From positions 496,001 to 560,000 of the forward strand of contig NDFF03000038.1 of NCBI GenBank assembly GCA_002150815.3: a stretch of DNA of 64,000 bases, read 5' to 3'. Position 1 is the stretch's first letter. The number at the start of each line of letters is the position of its first letter. Shown here piece after piece: positions 43,411 to 53,936 of this stretch. The notes beneath the pieces were generated by a model. That model ran no database searches. It was not told the DNA's origin and worked only from the letters and a program-made list of their open reading frames with translations. This DNA is from Grammothele lineata (taxonomy: Eukaryota; Basidiomycota; Agaricomycetes; Polyporales; Polyporaceae). Made by a program: the position numbers and the translations under genes.

Positions 43411-45745
43411 TCACGTCGACGCCTCCTGCCCCTGCTGCCCCTGCGTCGTCGGCACCTCACCCTTCTTGATCGCCTTCCCCGCGTCGACCTTCTCGGGCCG
43501 GCCCTCGATCTTCCCCAGCAGGACCTTCGCTTCGCCCTTCATCTTGTCCATGAACGTTGCTTTGCGGCGCGCGTCTTCCCTCCCCTGACCTTTCTCCTTC
43601 TCCGCGCAGGTGCTCACGCCCGAGCCGGACCCGGCGTCCGAGCTGGTCTCGCGCGCTTGGTGGGGAGGTCGTTGTTCCGAGGGCGGGCGCGCGGCGTCTG
43701 CTTGCGTGGCGCCGAGGGACTTCTCACCGGGTGCGGCCTCCTTGGATGGCGAGGAGGGGGAGGGGGAGTCGTTGGAAGAGCGGGGGTGGAGGTCGGCCGG
43801 GTGGTAGTCTGTGTCGTAGCCTGGGCCCTGGAGAGAACGGGAGGTCAGCTCTGAGCGTCTGTAGACAGAGCAGAGGCGGGGACACTGAGAATGAGGGAAC
43901 AAAGTGCAGAGGCGCGCACGCCAGGTCGCACCTTCACCTCATCATCCCCGTACCCGACGTCGCGCTCGACCTCCGCACGCACGCGCTCCCCATCCACAGG
44001 GACCTCGCCCCAGCGCGTACCCGCTCCGCCCAACGCGTGCCCGCGCGGCCGGAGCGTCGCGCGCAGGAGGTCCTGCTGGCCGTCCCCGCTCAGACGGTCG
44101 TGCCGCGGCACAGAGTCGGCGTCGGCCCGCACGGGACGTTCAAGATCCACAGAGGGAGCATAAAGGGAAGAGGGAGGCTCACCTGGTTCGGCTTGCCTTT
44201 GTGCCCGCTTTTGGGGGCGGCGCCCGTATCGGAGGTCTTCTCCGCCTTCTCGTCCTGCTTCGGCGGCGGCGGCGGGCTCGTCTTCTCGCTGGCCTCTTTC
44301 TGCGGAGCGCGAGGAGTGGTCTCTGCGGTCAGCGGCTTCACTTGCTGTTTGCCCTGTTCGTCGCGTGCCCCGAGGACACCAGCGACACCCGGGGCTGCAC
44401 CGCCGATACCACCGTCTTTCTTCGCGATGTCGTCAACCGCGCGCTGCTCCTCCTTCGCGGTAGTAGTTGCAGTAGCGCCGATCCCAGCGGGCCCGCCAAT
44501 GCCCCCGTCCTTCATCGCCGCGTCGTCAATCACGCGCTGGTCCGTCGACGACCGTTCGTCCGGGAGCCGCGCGACCCCCTCCTCGCTCCTCCCACCCACC
44601 AACGCGCCCACACCTCCAACCTTCATCCCGTGAGGGTTCGCCTCGTTCCCGAACGCCTCCTCAGACGGCTTAAGCGCGACTTGCGCATCAGCGTCGACGC
44701 CCATGGGACCGGAGTCGTACTGCGGGTGCTGGGACTCGAGCGGGAGGCGCGCGACGTGCGGCTCGGATTGGGTGCCCGGGAGGGCCCCAGCGCCGAGTGA
44801 GCGGTCACCGGGGCGGGCGCCTAAGGGTTCGTGCGTGGGGAGGGTGGAGGCGGTTATTGCTGTGGAAGGGGTGTGGGTGCTAGGGATGATCTGGGTGGGG
44901 ACGGCGGTGGAGAGCGAGTCGGGCACTGCGGATGTGTCGGTTAGAATAGAATAGAAGAGGGGAGGGAAAGGAACGAACCGGACTGCTTAACGGTCTCGGC
45001 GGTCTGCTGGGTCGTGCCCATGAGCCGGTCCTTGAGGGCGTAGGCCCCACCGGCGAGGGCAGCGGTGGCGCCTGCGGCAGTCATGTACTGCTCATTGGGG
45101 GTGCGGTCGTCCGGGAGCTTGGTCACGCCAGCCTCGTTGACGGGGCCGGGGAGAGAACCGACACCAGCGACGCGCTCGTTTGCGGCGGCGCCGGAGAGCT
45201 CGGTGGTAGGGAGGGATGTCTTGTGGTCGACGTCGTGCTCGGACGCGCGGGCGGTGGACATTGTGGACGTCGCGTGGTTCGTCGCTGTGCGTAGATGTGA
45301 GTACGGTGGACGCGTGAGGGGGTGAGAGGCTGGGGAGGGGCTTACGGATGTAAGATGAGACGGCGTCGAACACACCCTGGGGGACATACCCAGCGGCCGC
45401 GGCCGCGGCGGACTGAACGAGGGTCGAGGCCGAGTCTGCGGCCCGTTGAGCGGTCTCTGTGATGGAAGCTTGGCGGGCAGGGGGCTGCTCGCCGGGGGTG
45501 TCGGGATACGCACCCGGGAAACCGGAGTCGGGGTCAGTCATGGACGGGTCGAACGAGCCCTTCTGGGCGTCGTTGGCGGCAGAGACGGAGACGTCCCCGA
45601 CATGGGGACGAGAGGTGGCGGAAGTCGGGCTGGAGAGGGAAGGGGCGGGATCTGAGCGAGCAAAGGCTGCAGTGGTAGTAGAGCGTGCCCACTCTTGGGA
45701 CGGGGTGCCGGGGTCGGCGTTAAGCTGAGGTGGAAGTCCGGCCAT
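43411..45745 (-). CDS. low-complexity family L, member 2
   Basis: Five exons, 45745-45346, 45284-44979, 44925-44183, 44072-43932 and 43827-43411, give 668 aa. It shares with member 1 the block order SQEWARSTTTAAFA, SAANDAQKGSFDPS, FPGAYPDTP and a helix ending VFDAVSSYI at the same phase-1 intron. Next is a repeated unit, G-(V/I)-G-x-LPG-x4-E-x-GV-(A/T)-x-LPD-(E/D)-R, with clear copies AGVGSLPGPVNEAGVTKLPD and GGVGALVGGRSEEGVARLPD plus a weaker third. One Gly/Ala helix is kept (AAGATAALAGGAYALKDRL). The last exon begins PGYDTDYHPADLHPRS and ends with FMDKMKGEAKVLLGKIEGRP and KGEVPTTQ. Compared with member 1 the Gly/Ala zone is short and the LPDER zone expanded. Function unknown. The donor of exon 2 (GTTCGT) and the acceptor of exon 4 are the weakest calls. 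Confidence 0.72.
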
Positions 45746-45833
45746 GATGTGTGTGTATGGAGAGTGAGTAGTAGTAAGTGGTCGTGTGCGAGGGCAGATG
45801 TAGAGAGGAAGAGGGGAATCGTGGACGAGGTCA

Positions 45834-45839
45834 TTATAT
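45834..45839 (-). promoter_or_regulatory. TATA-like element (TATAAT)
   Basis: About 90 bp upstream of the ATG of low-complexity family member 2 on the minus strand, inside a purine/pyrimidine alternating stretch. Confidence 0.35.
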
Positions 45840-46019
45840 GCGTACGCATACGCTCTGCAGTGGCGACGCGACGTCATGTTGGGGGTGACGTCAGGACTCA
45901 GGTTAGGTGACGCGGTGGATTCCAACGCGCGCCTCCCTCTGCGAGCCACCAAGACGCCCGTAAGAAGCGAATGCCTACACAGGGCGCAGCGACAGGATCC
46001 ATCTTCGACGTGGCCGGTG

Positions 46020-46760
46020 GCGAAAACTCAATGCTCTGATAACCGGGCGTCCTAGGGTGCATACGTGGAGAGACGTCTCGAACCTCTACCGTCTCAGATC
46101 GACTTGCGATCCAGTCAGTACAATGGGACACGCTCATCTACAGAACGAAACTCACCGCAAATCTCGCAAGCTCGGACCTGCAACAACGCACGGGCAGCTA
46201 TCCTCATACCATGCCGCTGTCTGAGGTCACGCGTTAGCTAAACGCTCTGGGAAGAAAATGACGAGTATACACACTGCGCATCCCCCTCTCCCTCACCGGG
46301 ACGTAGGACGGAATGCGAAAACGCTCATCCAACGGGATGTCGAGCGGCCTCGTCCAACTGCACCGCGACGAAGCGCTCCATGTCCATCCCCTCCCACTCT
46401 TCGCTCGCTCGATATCATTCCTCATCTCGCGCACCTGTCGCCCATGAACTCGGGCGACTCGTGCAGCTTGGCCAGGAGCAACACGGAGACGACGCTGTTG
46501 GGCAAGTGCTCGCCCCTCTGGAAGTTGAGGTCTCGTGGATGAACGAGAAGAAGCCGAAGTTAGGCGATGATAGTAGGAAGAGCCGAGCCTAAGCTTGAAA
46601 GTTGAAGTGCAACGGTGTCCTGAACGAAGCGATCGCCCACCTTTGGGAGAACGTCGTCCCTGGGGAAGTGAGACGCATGAGGAGCTCACAAGTGTGCAGA
46701 GGGAGCGGGTCGTATGCAGGGGCACTTATGAGCTACGAGGTCTGTTCAGAAACCGTCGTG
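46020..46760. repeat. segmental duplication, left copy
   Basis: Matches 49440-50150 in order and orientation: GCGTCCTAnGGTnCnTnCGTGG near the start, AGAACGAAACTCACnnCAnATCTC in the middle, and TGAGnTnnGAnnTCTGTTCnGAAnnnnTCG at the end. It covers the broken copy of the small family S gene. Confidence 0.6.
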
Positions 46761-46810
46761 GTTGCAGCTGAAGAGCATCGCCCGGACTGTATGCGCGATC
46801 AGGCGTTCAA
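46234..46810 (-). pseudogene. broken copy of small family S gene
   Basis: On the minus strand the translation PRDDVLPKVGDRFV, then a diverged stretch, then RGEHLPNSVVSVLLLAKLHE and SPEFMGD aligns with the family S gene at 49743-50345 (PPVPDDVLRNGCDRFV, NGEHCPAVSEVEVLDMECSE). A stop codon at 46560-46562 lies in frame where the intact copy has a tyrosine or serine codon, and the frame shifts again downstream. The copy sits just upstream of low-complexity member 2, as the intact one sits upstream of member 3. Confidence 0.6.
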
Positions 46811-47086
46811 GCGCTCGTAACGTATGTGGATGACGTAACCACTCTTCCCAACGCGGTTGAGCGTTCAGCGAATAACAGAAGGTTAGCCAGAGAACTCTCA
46901 TGCACAAGGGTCCGCATGGGCAGGTAAGGGCACTGTATGGGCATAAATAGCTGGAATAGTATACACGGCGAACGCTTCGATATCGTACATTCAAATTGAG
47001 AGGCACCCAACGTCGTATGGCCCTCTTAAGATAGCTAGCTCCTCGTCCACTCGCCGCCCACCACCCCTACACACACCACCCACCCA
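46811..47086. other. intergenic
   Basis: No gene seen between the broken small gene and the end of the next gene. Confidence 0.45.
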
Positions 47087-48821
47087 TCAGTGCGTGTCCG
47101 CCCGCGACCTCCCCCGTACTCCAGAGCCCTCCAAGGCCCCCGAGGACTTCCGCCTCGCTTTCAACTTAGCCTCCCTCTCCTCCTTCTCCCCCTCCTTCTC
47201 CTTCTCTTTCTCCTTCTCGTGGTTATGGCTGAAACTCGAGCTATGCCCTCCAAACGCGAACAGCGACCGCGCCTCCCCGACCATCCGCGCCACGACCGAC
47301 GGCCTGCGCGCCCGGCCCGGCCTACTCCCGGGGCTCGTGGGGGACTCGGGGGTGGGAGGCTGCGAGCCTGCGGACGCGGAGCTGTCGCGGTGCGGGAGCG
47401 CGTGCGTCTCGTTCACAGGAGAGCCAGTGGGCGAAGAGATAGAGCCGGAGCCTAAGCTCGAAGGGCCGGGCGTCGCGTTCCCCGTAGAAGTGGGCGGAGA
47501 ACGCGCGGTCGCGGTCGACCCCGAACCCGACCCCGACCCAGAGGTGGGGGGAACGTGGAACGGAAAGCCCGGCGCTGGGGCCGGCACGACGATCCCCATC
47601 GCCGCGAGCTGCTCCTCCGCCGCCCGCGCGCTCGCGCCCCCGTCTTCGAGCCGCGGGGTCGCGGGGGCTTCGTACCCGATAGAGCCGGCGACTTCGACGG
47701 GCACCGCGGCGGTGGCGTCTTTGAAGAAGGAGCGGTACCGGTGGGGGAGCCGAGGGGGGCTTGCGAGGGCGGGGGTGGGGGAGAGGGTGGAGCCGGGGGC
47801 TACGGCAGGGACGGGGACGGGGAGGGAGAGGGAGAGAGGGGGGAGCGGCTCGGGAACCGGATCGGGCATGGCGAAGAGCCGCTGCATCTCCCGCGCGTCC
47901 GAGGGGGCGACGAACTGATCGGCGGGGGCGGGTGGGCTCGACACGATGAGCTCCTTGGGCTCGGTTGACGGCGTGTCTTCTTGGACGTGAATGAGGGGGA
48001 TGGTCGGGGTGCTCTTGGCGGGGCTTCCGGCGAGCACGGCCGCTCCTGAGGGAGAAGCGAGCCCGATGCCGGAGGGAGCACGCGCTGCGTTGACGTCCGT
48101 GTGGGCAGACGGGACGAGGGCAGCCTTGTCGTCATGCGCGTGCGCCTGCGAGTTCGCGCCCAAACCCGAGCTGTTGCCTTGGCTGCGCTCGGCGGTCACG
48201 TATCCACCATCCTGGGCAAAGATCGACCCGTCCGAGAGCCGAGCGACACCCGCATGGCCGCGCGAGCGATCGAGGGGCGCGGAGGACGTGGGGGTGCGGC
48301 TGTGCTCGGAAGAGACGACGTAGGGTGCGTCATGGGATGGGATGCGGGCTGGCGTGTGTGGAGCATTCGTGGCCGGAGGAACGGAGAAACGGAGAGCGGA
48401 TAGGAAAGAGGGGCGGGCGGTAAGTCAAGAACGCGGGGCGCTAAAATAGAGCAGAGCACTCACGGAAGTAGGACGAGTCGCCGTCGGCGATGCCTTTCGG
48501 CAAGTTCGCGGCGACGATGGCGGGAGCGGACTGGGTGGGGGTGCTCGTCGCAGAGGCCGCACCGCGGCGGACCGATCCGGAAGAGAACGTGCGGACGCTC
48601 GCGGGACGGCTCACGCTGCGAGGCGTTTCGGGGTACGCTCCAGGGACAGGAATGCGGGAGTCGACACGTTTGAGGCCGGGGTCGGAGGGGCTCTGCGCAG
48701 GAGACGAGACGAAGTAGTCACTGACCAGGCCGTAGACGGAGTCGGGCGTGCGACGGGTCCACCCTTGGGCGAGAGCGTCGGATCCCTGATAGTTGTGTTG
48801 GGGTCGTTGTGCGGTGATCAT
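47087..48821 (-). CDS. low-complexity family L, member 3
   Basis: Two exons, 48821-48464 and 48348-47087, give 539 aa. N-terminal blocks match members 1 and 2 (ALAQGWTRRTPDSVYG, VPGAYPETP, and a segment ending DGDSSYF at the same phase-1 intron). After the intron come GHAGVARLSDGSIFAQDGGY and FVAPSDAREMQRLFAMPD, the latter also found in member 1. The middle is Pro/Ser/Gly/Thr-rich. The end keeps VVARMVGEARSLFAFGGHSS, then a Lys/Glu tract (KEKEKEKEGEKEERE) and a basic tail. The YDTDYHPA block and the repeated LPDER unit are missing, so this is the most reduced member. A TATA box lies 38 bp upstream of the ATG. Function unknown. Confidence 0.72.
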
Positions 48822-48858
48822 GATGGTGCTCGAGCTGGGAGGAACTGGGATTTCAGTG

Positions 48859-48865
48859 TATATAA
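48859..48865 (-). promoter_or_regulatory. TATA box (TTATATA on minus strand)
   Basis: 38 bp upstream of the ATG of low-complexity family member 3, at nearly the same distance as in member 1. Confidence 0.5.
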
Positions 48866-49439
48866 CGCTGGAGAGCATCTGACTCGGAGCCCCTCGTGAA
48901 TGGAATGCATGATGCGATGCGATGGAGTGAAGAGGCGGGGAATATAGTTGAACATAGGAGTTGAGTTGGAGGGCAGGCGGCGCGATGGACCGCGCAGAGG
49001 TGGAGTCGGCGTGCTCGGAGCGGTATGATGAGCGACAGGGGGCGCGACTGGGGAATGGTGACATCACAGCGTCGCGATCACGTGCTGCATGACAGAACGC
49101 GACAGGGCGAGCGCCGGTGCCATTGCGTCTCGAGATGGGTTCGGATCCGCTGTCGTCTCTGGTCCGCTTAGGTTCAAGCAGTTATATACACATGGTATGG
49201 GCGACTGCAACGCCGGAAGGGGTGACGCGATGAATCCTAAGGGGCGGCCGTGATATCTATGCAATCGTCGTATCGTCATTAACGTGTTCAGGGACTCGGA
49301 GACAGTTGAACAGAGTTGAACGTATAGATACTGATGAATACCTACCTTTACGCCGTCAAGAGGTGAACACGTACTGCACCACACGCAGCGGTCGGGTGCA
49401 TGCTCAACGGAAGACTCAGGTGGAACGCTCGGACAACCG

Positions 49440-50150
49440 CCGGCTTGAACGAAGGCGTCCTAAGGTACTTGCGTGGCGGTACGTCTGCGACCCACAGCCT
49501 CTAACCGACTTGAACGACAATCAACACACTGAGGGGCGCTGCACATAGAGAACGAAACTCACTACAGATCTCACAGAATTCCTGTGACAGCACGGCAGGC
49601 AGCCACCCTCATGCGGCGACGGCACGCACCGCTCTGCCAAATCGCCTGTCAGCTCAATGCGCCCGAGAAAGAACGTCGAGTGTACGCACACTGTACCCCC
49701 CACCCCGTCCTCTGTGACCTCTTCTAGCGGAACATGAACACGCTAGTCGAGTCGAGTCTCGTATCGTTCGCTATATGCGTACCTCCGCGCTTCCCCTACG
49801 AGACCAAAGATCTCCTTGAACTGCTCGGAGCACTCCATGTCCAGCACCTCCACCTCAGAGACGGCGGGGCAGTGCTCGCCGTTTGGGATGCCGAGAAGGT
49901 CGAAGGTCTCGAGGATGCACATGAAGAGGTCGTAGCTGATGAGGTAGTAGCTGGGAGGGCCGGCTTCAAAGTGGGCGATGTGGGGCTGGTCGATGCGGTA
50001 CTGGCCGTAGACGAAGCGGTCGCAGCCGTTGCGGAGGACGTCGTCCGGAACAGGCGGAGTGCTTCGAGCGGGCGCGAGTGTCAAGCGCGGGTTACATGCA
50101 GGGGAGATCTATGAGATCTGTTCGGAAGTAATCGCAACGGGCCAGGGCGC
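49440..50150. repeat. segmental duplication, right copy
   Basis: Partner of 46020-46760, on the same strand. A further short match to its right end is seen at 50320-50365 (ACGAGATCCGTTGAGTAGCCATCGTGGTTG against GATCTGTTCnGAA-type sequence), so the unit may be present a third time in fragment form. Confidence 0.55.
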
Positions 50151-50345
50151 GGTGGAGACTGGCTAAGACGAGGTTCGGGCGCTTGCGAGTTGGCCTGGCT
50201 GGACGTGTATCGGATGAAGTGATCGCCTCAAGAATTTTGGCAGACGTCGTTCGAGGGAGGTGAAACATCTAAGAGAGCAATGAGTGAGCTCGAACTGTGT
50301 TGGATAAAGAAACCGGGTGGTTTACGAGATCCGTTGAGTAGCCAT
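49743..50345 (-). CDS. small protein of unknown function (family S), apparently intact copy
   Basis: Model: exon 1 50345-50326 (MATQRI...), a 264 bp intron with a GTAAAC donor, and exon 2 50061-49743, giving 112 aa. Exon 2 has PPVPDDVLRNG, DRFVYGQYRIDQ, LISYDLFMCILETFDLLGI and MECSEQFKEIFGL, matching the gene at 6204-6695 in both the N-terminal PP-P-D-LL-G--FVY pattern and the C-terminal FGL/FGID helix. The conserved part of exon 2 is open to the stop. The first exon and the AAG acceptor are weak; a different start exon, or a decaying gene, is possible. The first intron phase (2) agrees with the copy at 6.2 kb. Confidence 0.45.
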
Positions 50346-50881
50346 CGTGGTTGTAACGGGACAAGACGCAGTTTGGGCGCTTATCCACCACTCAACTTTC
50401 AAGCGAGGATCCGATCTCCCCTCCAAGACGAGCCAACTGTCAAGGCGGATGTGGGATGGGTGTCGTTCGAGGGATGGGTTCAAATGAGTGTTATACAGAT
50501 GCAGCGGGCCGGACATGTAAGTTTACGCGGGAACATAGAACATACGGCTATACGGTAGCGATACAGTACTCATGGGTTGGGGGAAGGGAGATGCGTGTCG
50601 TGCCATGTAATTACCTTACTAGTGCGAGAGCGGGGGACGAGGGGTATCAGGGCCGACCCGAATCGACGGACTAACGAACGAACGAACGGAAGGGGGCAGG
50701 GAGGCAGAAAGGGGAAAGTAGGGAGGGGCAGGGAGGGCAGGATTAAGCAGGGAGACATACGTGATCCGCGGGGATGACGGCGACGACGACGACGTCTCCC
50801 TCCCTCCTTCCCTCCCGCACCCGCCCTTTCCCGTTAAAGAGACCTTTGACCCTACCCACGGCTCGGGACACGCCCTCACCT
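50346..50881. other. intergenic with microsatellite
   Basis: No gene seen. Contains a short (CGAA)n run near 50675-50690 and a purine-rich stretch at 50690-50755. Confidence 0.5.
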
Positions 50882-52218
50882 CTACCGACGCGCGACACGC
50901 TTCCGCTGCGGGCCCTCTTCTTCTACCTCCATCGCGTCCGTACTCCCGTTCGCGTGGGGCTGTTGATGCTGGTGCTGGTGCTGGTGCTGATCACGCTCCC
51001 GCTCCCCACGCCAGCTCCGCGTTCTCCGCCGACTTGTCCCTGAGCTGGTTGCCGGACCTCCAGCTGTCATCTCCCCATTCCCGGACGCATCTGCGTCTCT
51101 CCGCCGCTTCATTGGTACGCTCTCTTGCATCCCCGCGAGCTGTGCGGGGGTCGGGGCGGGCGAAGAGAGGGAGAAGGAGAGTGGCGAGGGCGCGTCTACG
51201 GGCACGTCTGCGAGGGCGGGCGGGGCGAACGCGAACGGGACGGAGGAGAGCTCCTTCGGGTTCAATGCGAGGCGCGTCTTAGACGTCCTGGAAAACGCGG
51301 GGGGCTGAGCGGTGCGGAGGGGGAGGAAGGACGGCGGTGCGGGCGAGGCGAGTGCGGGTGGCTGAGGGGGAGAAGAAGCGAGCGGGCCTGGACGGGCCGT
51401 GTCGAGCGTAGCCGGGGCATAGGGTGTCGTAGGCACAGTTGTGGGCTGCGGTCGCGGAATAGGGAGGGGTGGAGACAGTCGGTCGGCAACGGGGCAGCAA
51501 GGGGAGAATGGAGGGCGACGTACCTGTTCTCTTCTTGTGTGCGGCGCCGCCGGGGCCACAGTCGAGCTGGGCGGCTTTGGAGGCGCTCCCGCAGCCACCG
51601 CGGGCTTGGCCGTCCCCGAGGAGGCGGAGGCGGAGGCGGCGGTGGAGGGACCCGCTCTGGCAATGCGCTCTCGCTCTTCCTCCTCGTCCTCTTCCTCTTC
51701 GCGGGTCTTGATGGCCTCGAGACGGGCCTCGATGTAATCCATGATGCGGCCGATGGTGGCCTCGCGAGAGGGGTCAGCGTCAGCAGAAACGCCCTGCTGA
51801 ATCATGTTGAGGAGATCGTGGCAGGCGGAGGCATAGCCGGCGTTGTATGCGCGTTTGGAGGCGGTCTTGGAGGAGCGGAAGAGGGTGGTGAGGCTAAGGG
51901 CGGCAGCTGAAGGGTGGGAGAAAGAGATTAGCGACTCATCGGGGAACGGCAGGCGGGATGGAAACGCGAGGGTAACGGAGAATTGAGGTAAACATGCGTC
52001 GTGGATGTATCACCCATGAGAACAATACTTGGGATCCGAACGAGAAAGGAGGGCGAAGGAGGAGAGGATGGGATGGATGGCGAAGGAGAGAGCTGGACGG
52101 GAGAGATAGCGACTGATGGATACGCACCCTTGAAGTTGTTGGTGAGCTCCTTCTCTGCATTGGCATAGGAAGAGGAGGGAAGCGAGCTTGCGAGGTTGTT
52201 GAGGTTGAGCGACTCCAT
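50882..52218 (-). CDS. conserved protein, DUF4588/HAPSTR1-like
   Basis: Three exons, 52218-52128, 51906-51524 and 51445-50882, give 345 aa. The conserved part lies at residues about 1-105: SLNLNNLASSLPSSSYANAE, ELTNNFKAAALSLTTLFRSS, RAYNAGYASACHDLLNMIQQ and TIGRIMDYIEARLEAIKTRE, followed by a run of Glu/Asp. The helix with LTTLFRSS...RAYNAGY...DLL resembles the DUF4588 family (human HAPSTR1/C16orf72, a HUWE1 partner in stress signalling); this match is from memory of the pattern and moderate at best. The C-terminal half is Pro/Ala-rich with a His/Gln repeat (HQHQHQHQ) and a basic patch KRKR/QRKRVARR suggesting a nuclear location. The 78 bp second intron stays open, so a retained form is possible. 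Confidence 0.6.
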
Positions 52219-52899
52219 CGGAAAGGACAGACGGACGAGTCAGAATCACGAGCGACGCTCCGAGTGAGGCGAAAGTAAAGTCGCAGACCGCCGCAGCCGC
52301 CCGCCCGCCCTCTTCCGATTACGTAATTCGCGCATCACGATTTCCCCAAAAGCGGAAGCGGGGTCTTTCGATCCTAACATGCGCAAACAGGATTCGTCTC
52401 GCAACTTCGACGCTTATCCCGCGCAATCATACTACGGCATTCAAGGACTAGGAGAGTCAAGCGACGAAACGTTCTTTAATCTTTACTAAGACTCAGGAGA
52501 TATGCGCAGTGGCGCGTAAGTTGATACTCAGCCTTGTAGATGAGGCTCTTGTTTGTTGACGGCCCGACCCAAGCCCGACCAATCCTCCAGTGCACTGGCA
52601 CGTAGTAAAACCTAGTTGACTCCGATAACGCGATGTTTCAATTTACCACGTCTCTACGATATTTATGTACGTACTAGTAGCGTACGGGCCTAGCGCCCCG
52701 CCCGCCCTTGGCTCCGCCGCGGGTCCCTGTACACGGAAGACGGGATAAAATACACCTATTCGATGGGAAAAAAAAGACTCCGATAACGTACAACAGACAG
52801 TCCATACACGATGAAAGGATGGCAAGAACGTAGGTGTAGAAAAGATTGGAAGAGCGTTTTTGTATCCACCTATATGAGAAGTAGCATACATCATAACAA
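52219..52899. other. intergenic, no gene seen
   Basis: 680 bp between the ends of two minus-strand genes; AT-richer on the right. Promoter of the DUF4588-like gene expected at the left end. Confidence 0.5.
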
Positions 52900-53346
52900 T
52901 CAATTTCCTGGATCCTGAGTCACTTGACGCCAGGTGAGGCGACGGAACGGCGGGGTGGCTAACTCGGCAAGGCAGCTAATGGCGTACATCCTGTTTGTGC
53001 CAGGGACAAGGGAGGGAGTGGTGACATAGAAGGACATCGTTTCGGTAAAACCCCCTTGATCAACCGTCAAGCTGTATCCACACGCCTCAACATGCCTCGG
53101 CGGTGGCGCCATGTTACGGGTCTGCGTCGAGTAGATGACCACTTCGAGCCAGCAAGTGACGCCGCTGACCGTAAAGGTATGCTGGATGCCGGCTTCCGCG
53201 CCCCTTACAAAGAAGGCGTCGGGGCAGGCGCCACTTGCAATCTCTGCGATAGCTGCCAACACGTATGGCCGTCTATCGAAGTTCGGTATTCCAGGCTGGG
53301 TCGGCCCCGCGCTGGCAGTGACATTATTAGTCGGTTGTGTAGCCAT
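52900..53346 (-). CDS. small protein of unknown function, copy 2 of a divergent module
   Basis: A single open frame of 148 aa starting MATQPTNNVTASAG. No domain recognised. It aligns with the protein at 20686-21078 (see there) through PYVLAAIAEI, GVTCWLEV, the ETMSFYVTTP strand and YAISCLAEL. Conserved cysteines are the C of GVTC and the C of ISCL. It reads away from the kinase-like gene at 53937, exactly as the other copy does from its own kinase-like partner, but the block is inverted. Confidence 0.68.
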   Translation of the reverse strand: MATQPTNNVTASAGPTQPGIPNFDRRPYVLAAIAEIASGACPDAFFVRGAEAGIQHTFTVSGVTCWLEVVIYSTQTRNMAPPPRHVEACGYSLTVDQGGFTETMSFYVTTPSLVPGTNRMYAISCLAELATPPFRRLTWRQVTQDPGN

Positions 53347-53936
53347 CTTTGATGGAGCTCAAGAGACATAATCTATCAGTACACAACTTCACAGAGTGCG
53401 CAGGGGGGAAAGGAGGAATGCTCACCGGTTATTATCGCAGTCTGGAAGAAATGTGGCGCAAAGTCTCGGAGAACGGCAGTGGGGGGAAGTTGGGTCGCCA
53501 CTGCTCGAGTAGAGCCTCGGAGACACCCACTGAGCATAAGTAGTATTTATCACCGTTCAAAGCCCAGGACTGGGTGCCAGGAACGGTAATGACTCATGAG
53601 AACATCGATGGCGGACGCTGACGATCTCCCAGCGATACGAGCACTTGGACCTCCACTGAACGAGCTGTGCACCGACGTGACTTTTGTCGCTCAACGTCGG
53701 CCCGGGACTTCGAGGTATGAAGCGGGCCGCTGGAGGGTACAAGTTCCCACGGTTGGTGCCAAGGCCGTGCGAGCGCTAAAGCGTGCCACGGTCCCTCCCG
53801 TCCGGACCACCACCTGCCCTCCTCGGGCTCTCGTTCGACTGACGCCTGGTTCTCTGCATAGAGGCTCTGCGCTGGTCCTGATCTATCTCTCTGCCCACCA
53901 ATCTTACTGCTTCTTTCGCCCTCATTCAGTGTTCAA
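53347..53936. other. divergent promoter region of the second module
   Basis: About 590 bp between head-to-head genes; must hold both promoters. A TAAGTAGTATTTAT AT-rich element lies near 53538. No coding pattern. Confidence 0.5.

Noticed and set aside
47094..47918. A 274-codon plus-strand frame
   Set aside because: Antisense to family L member 3, which has conserved ends and intron; the plus frame is a mirror of its low complexity.
51125..51910. A 261-codon plus-strand frame
   Set aside because: Antisense to the DUF4588-like gene, whose helix pattern is conserved.
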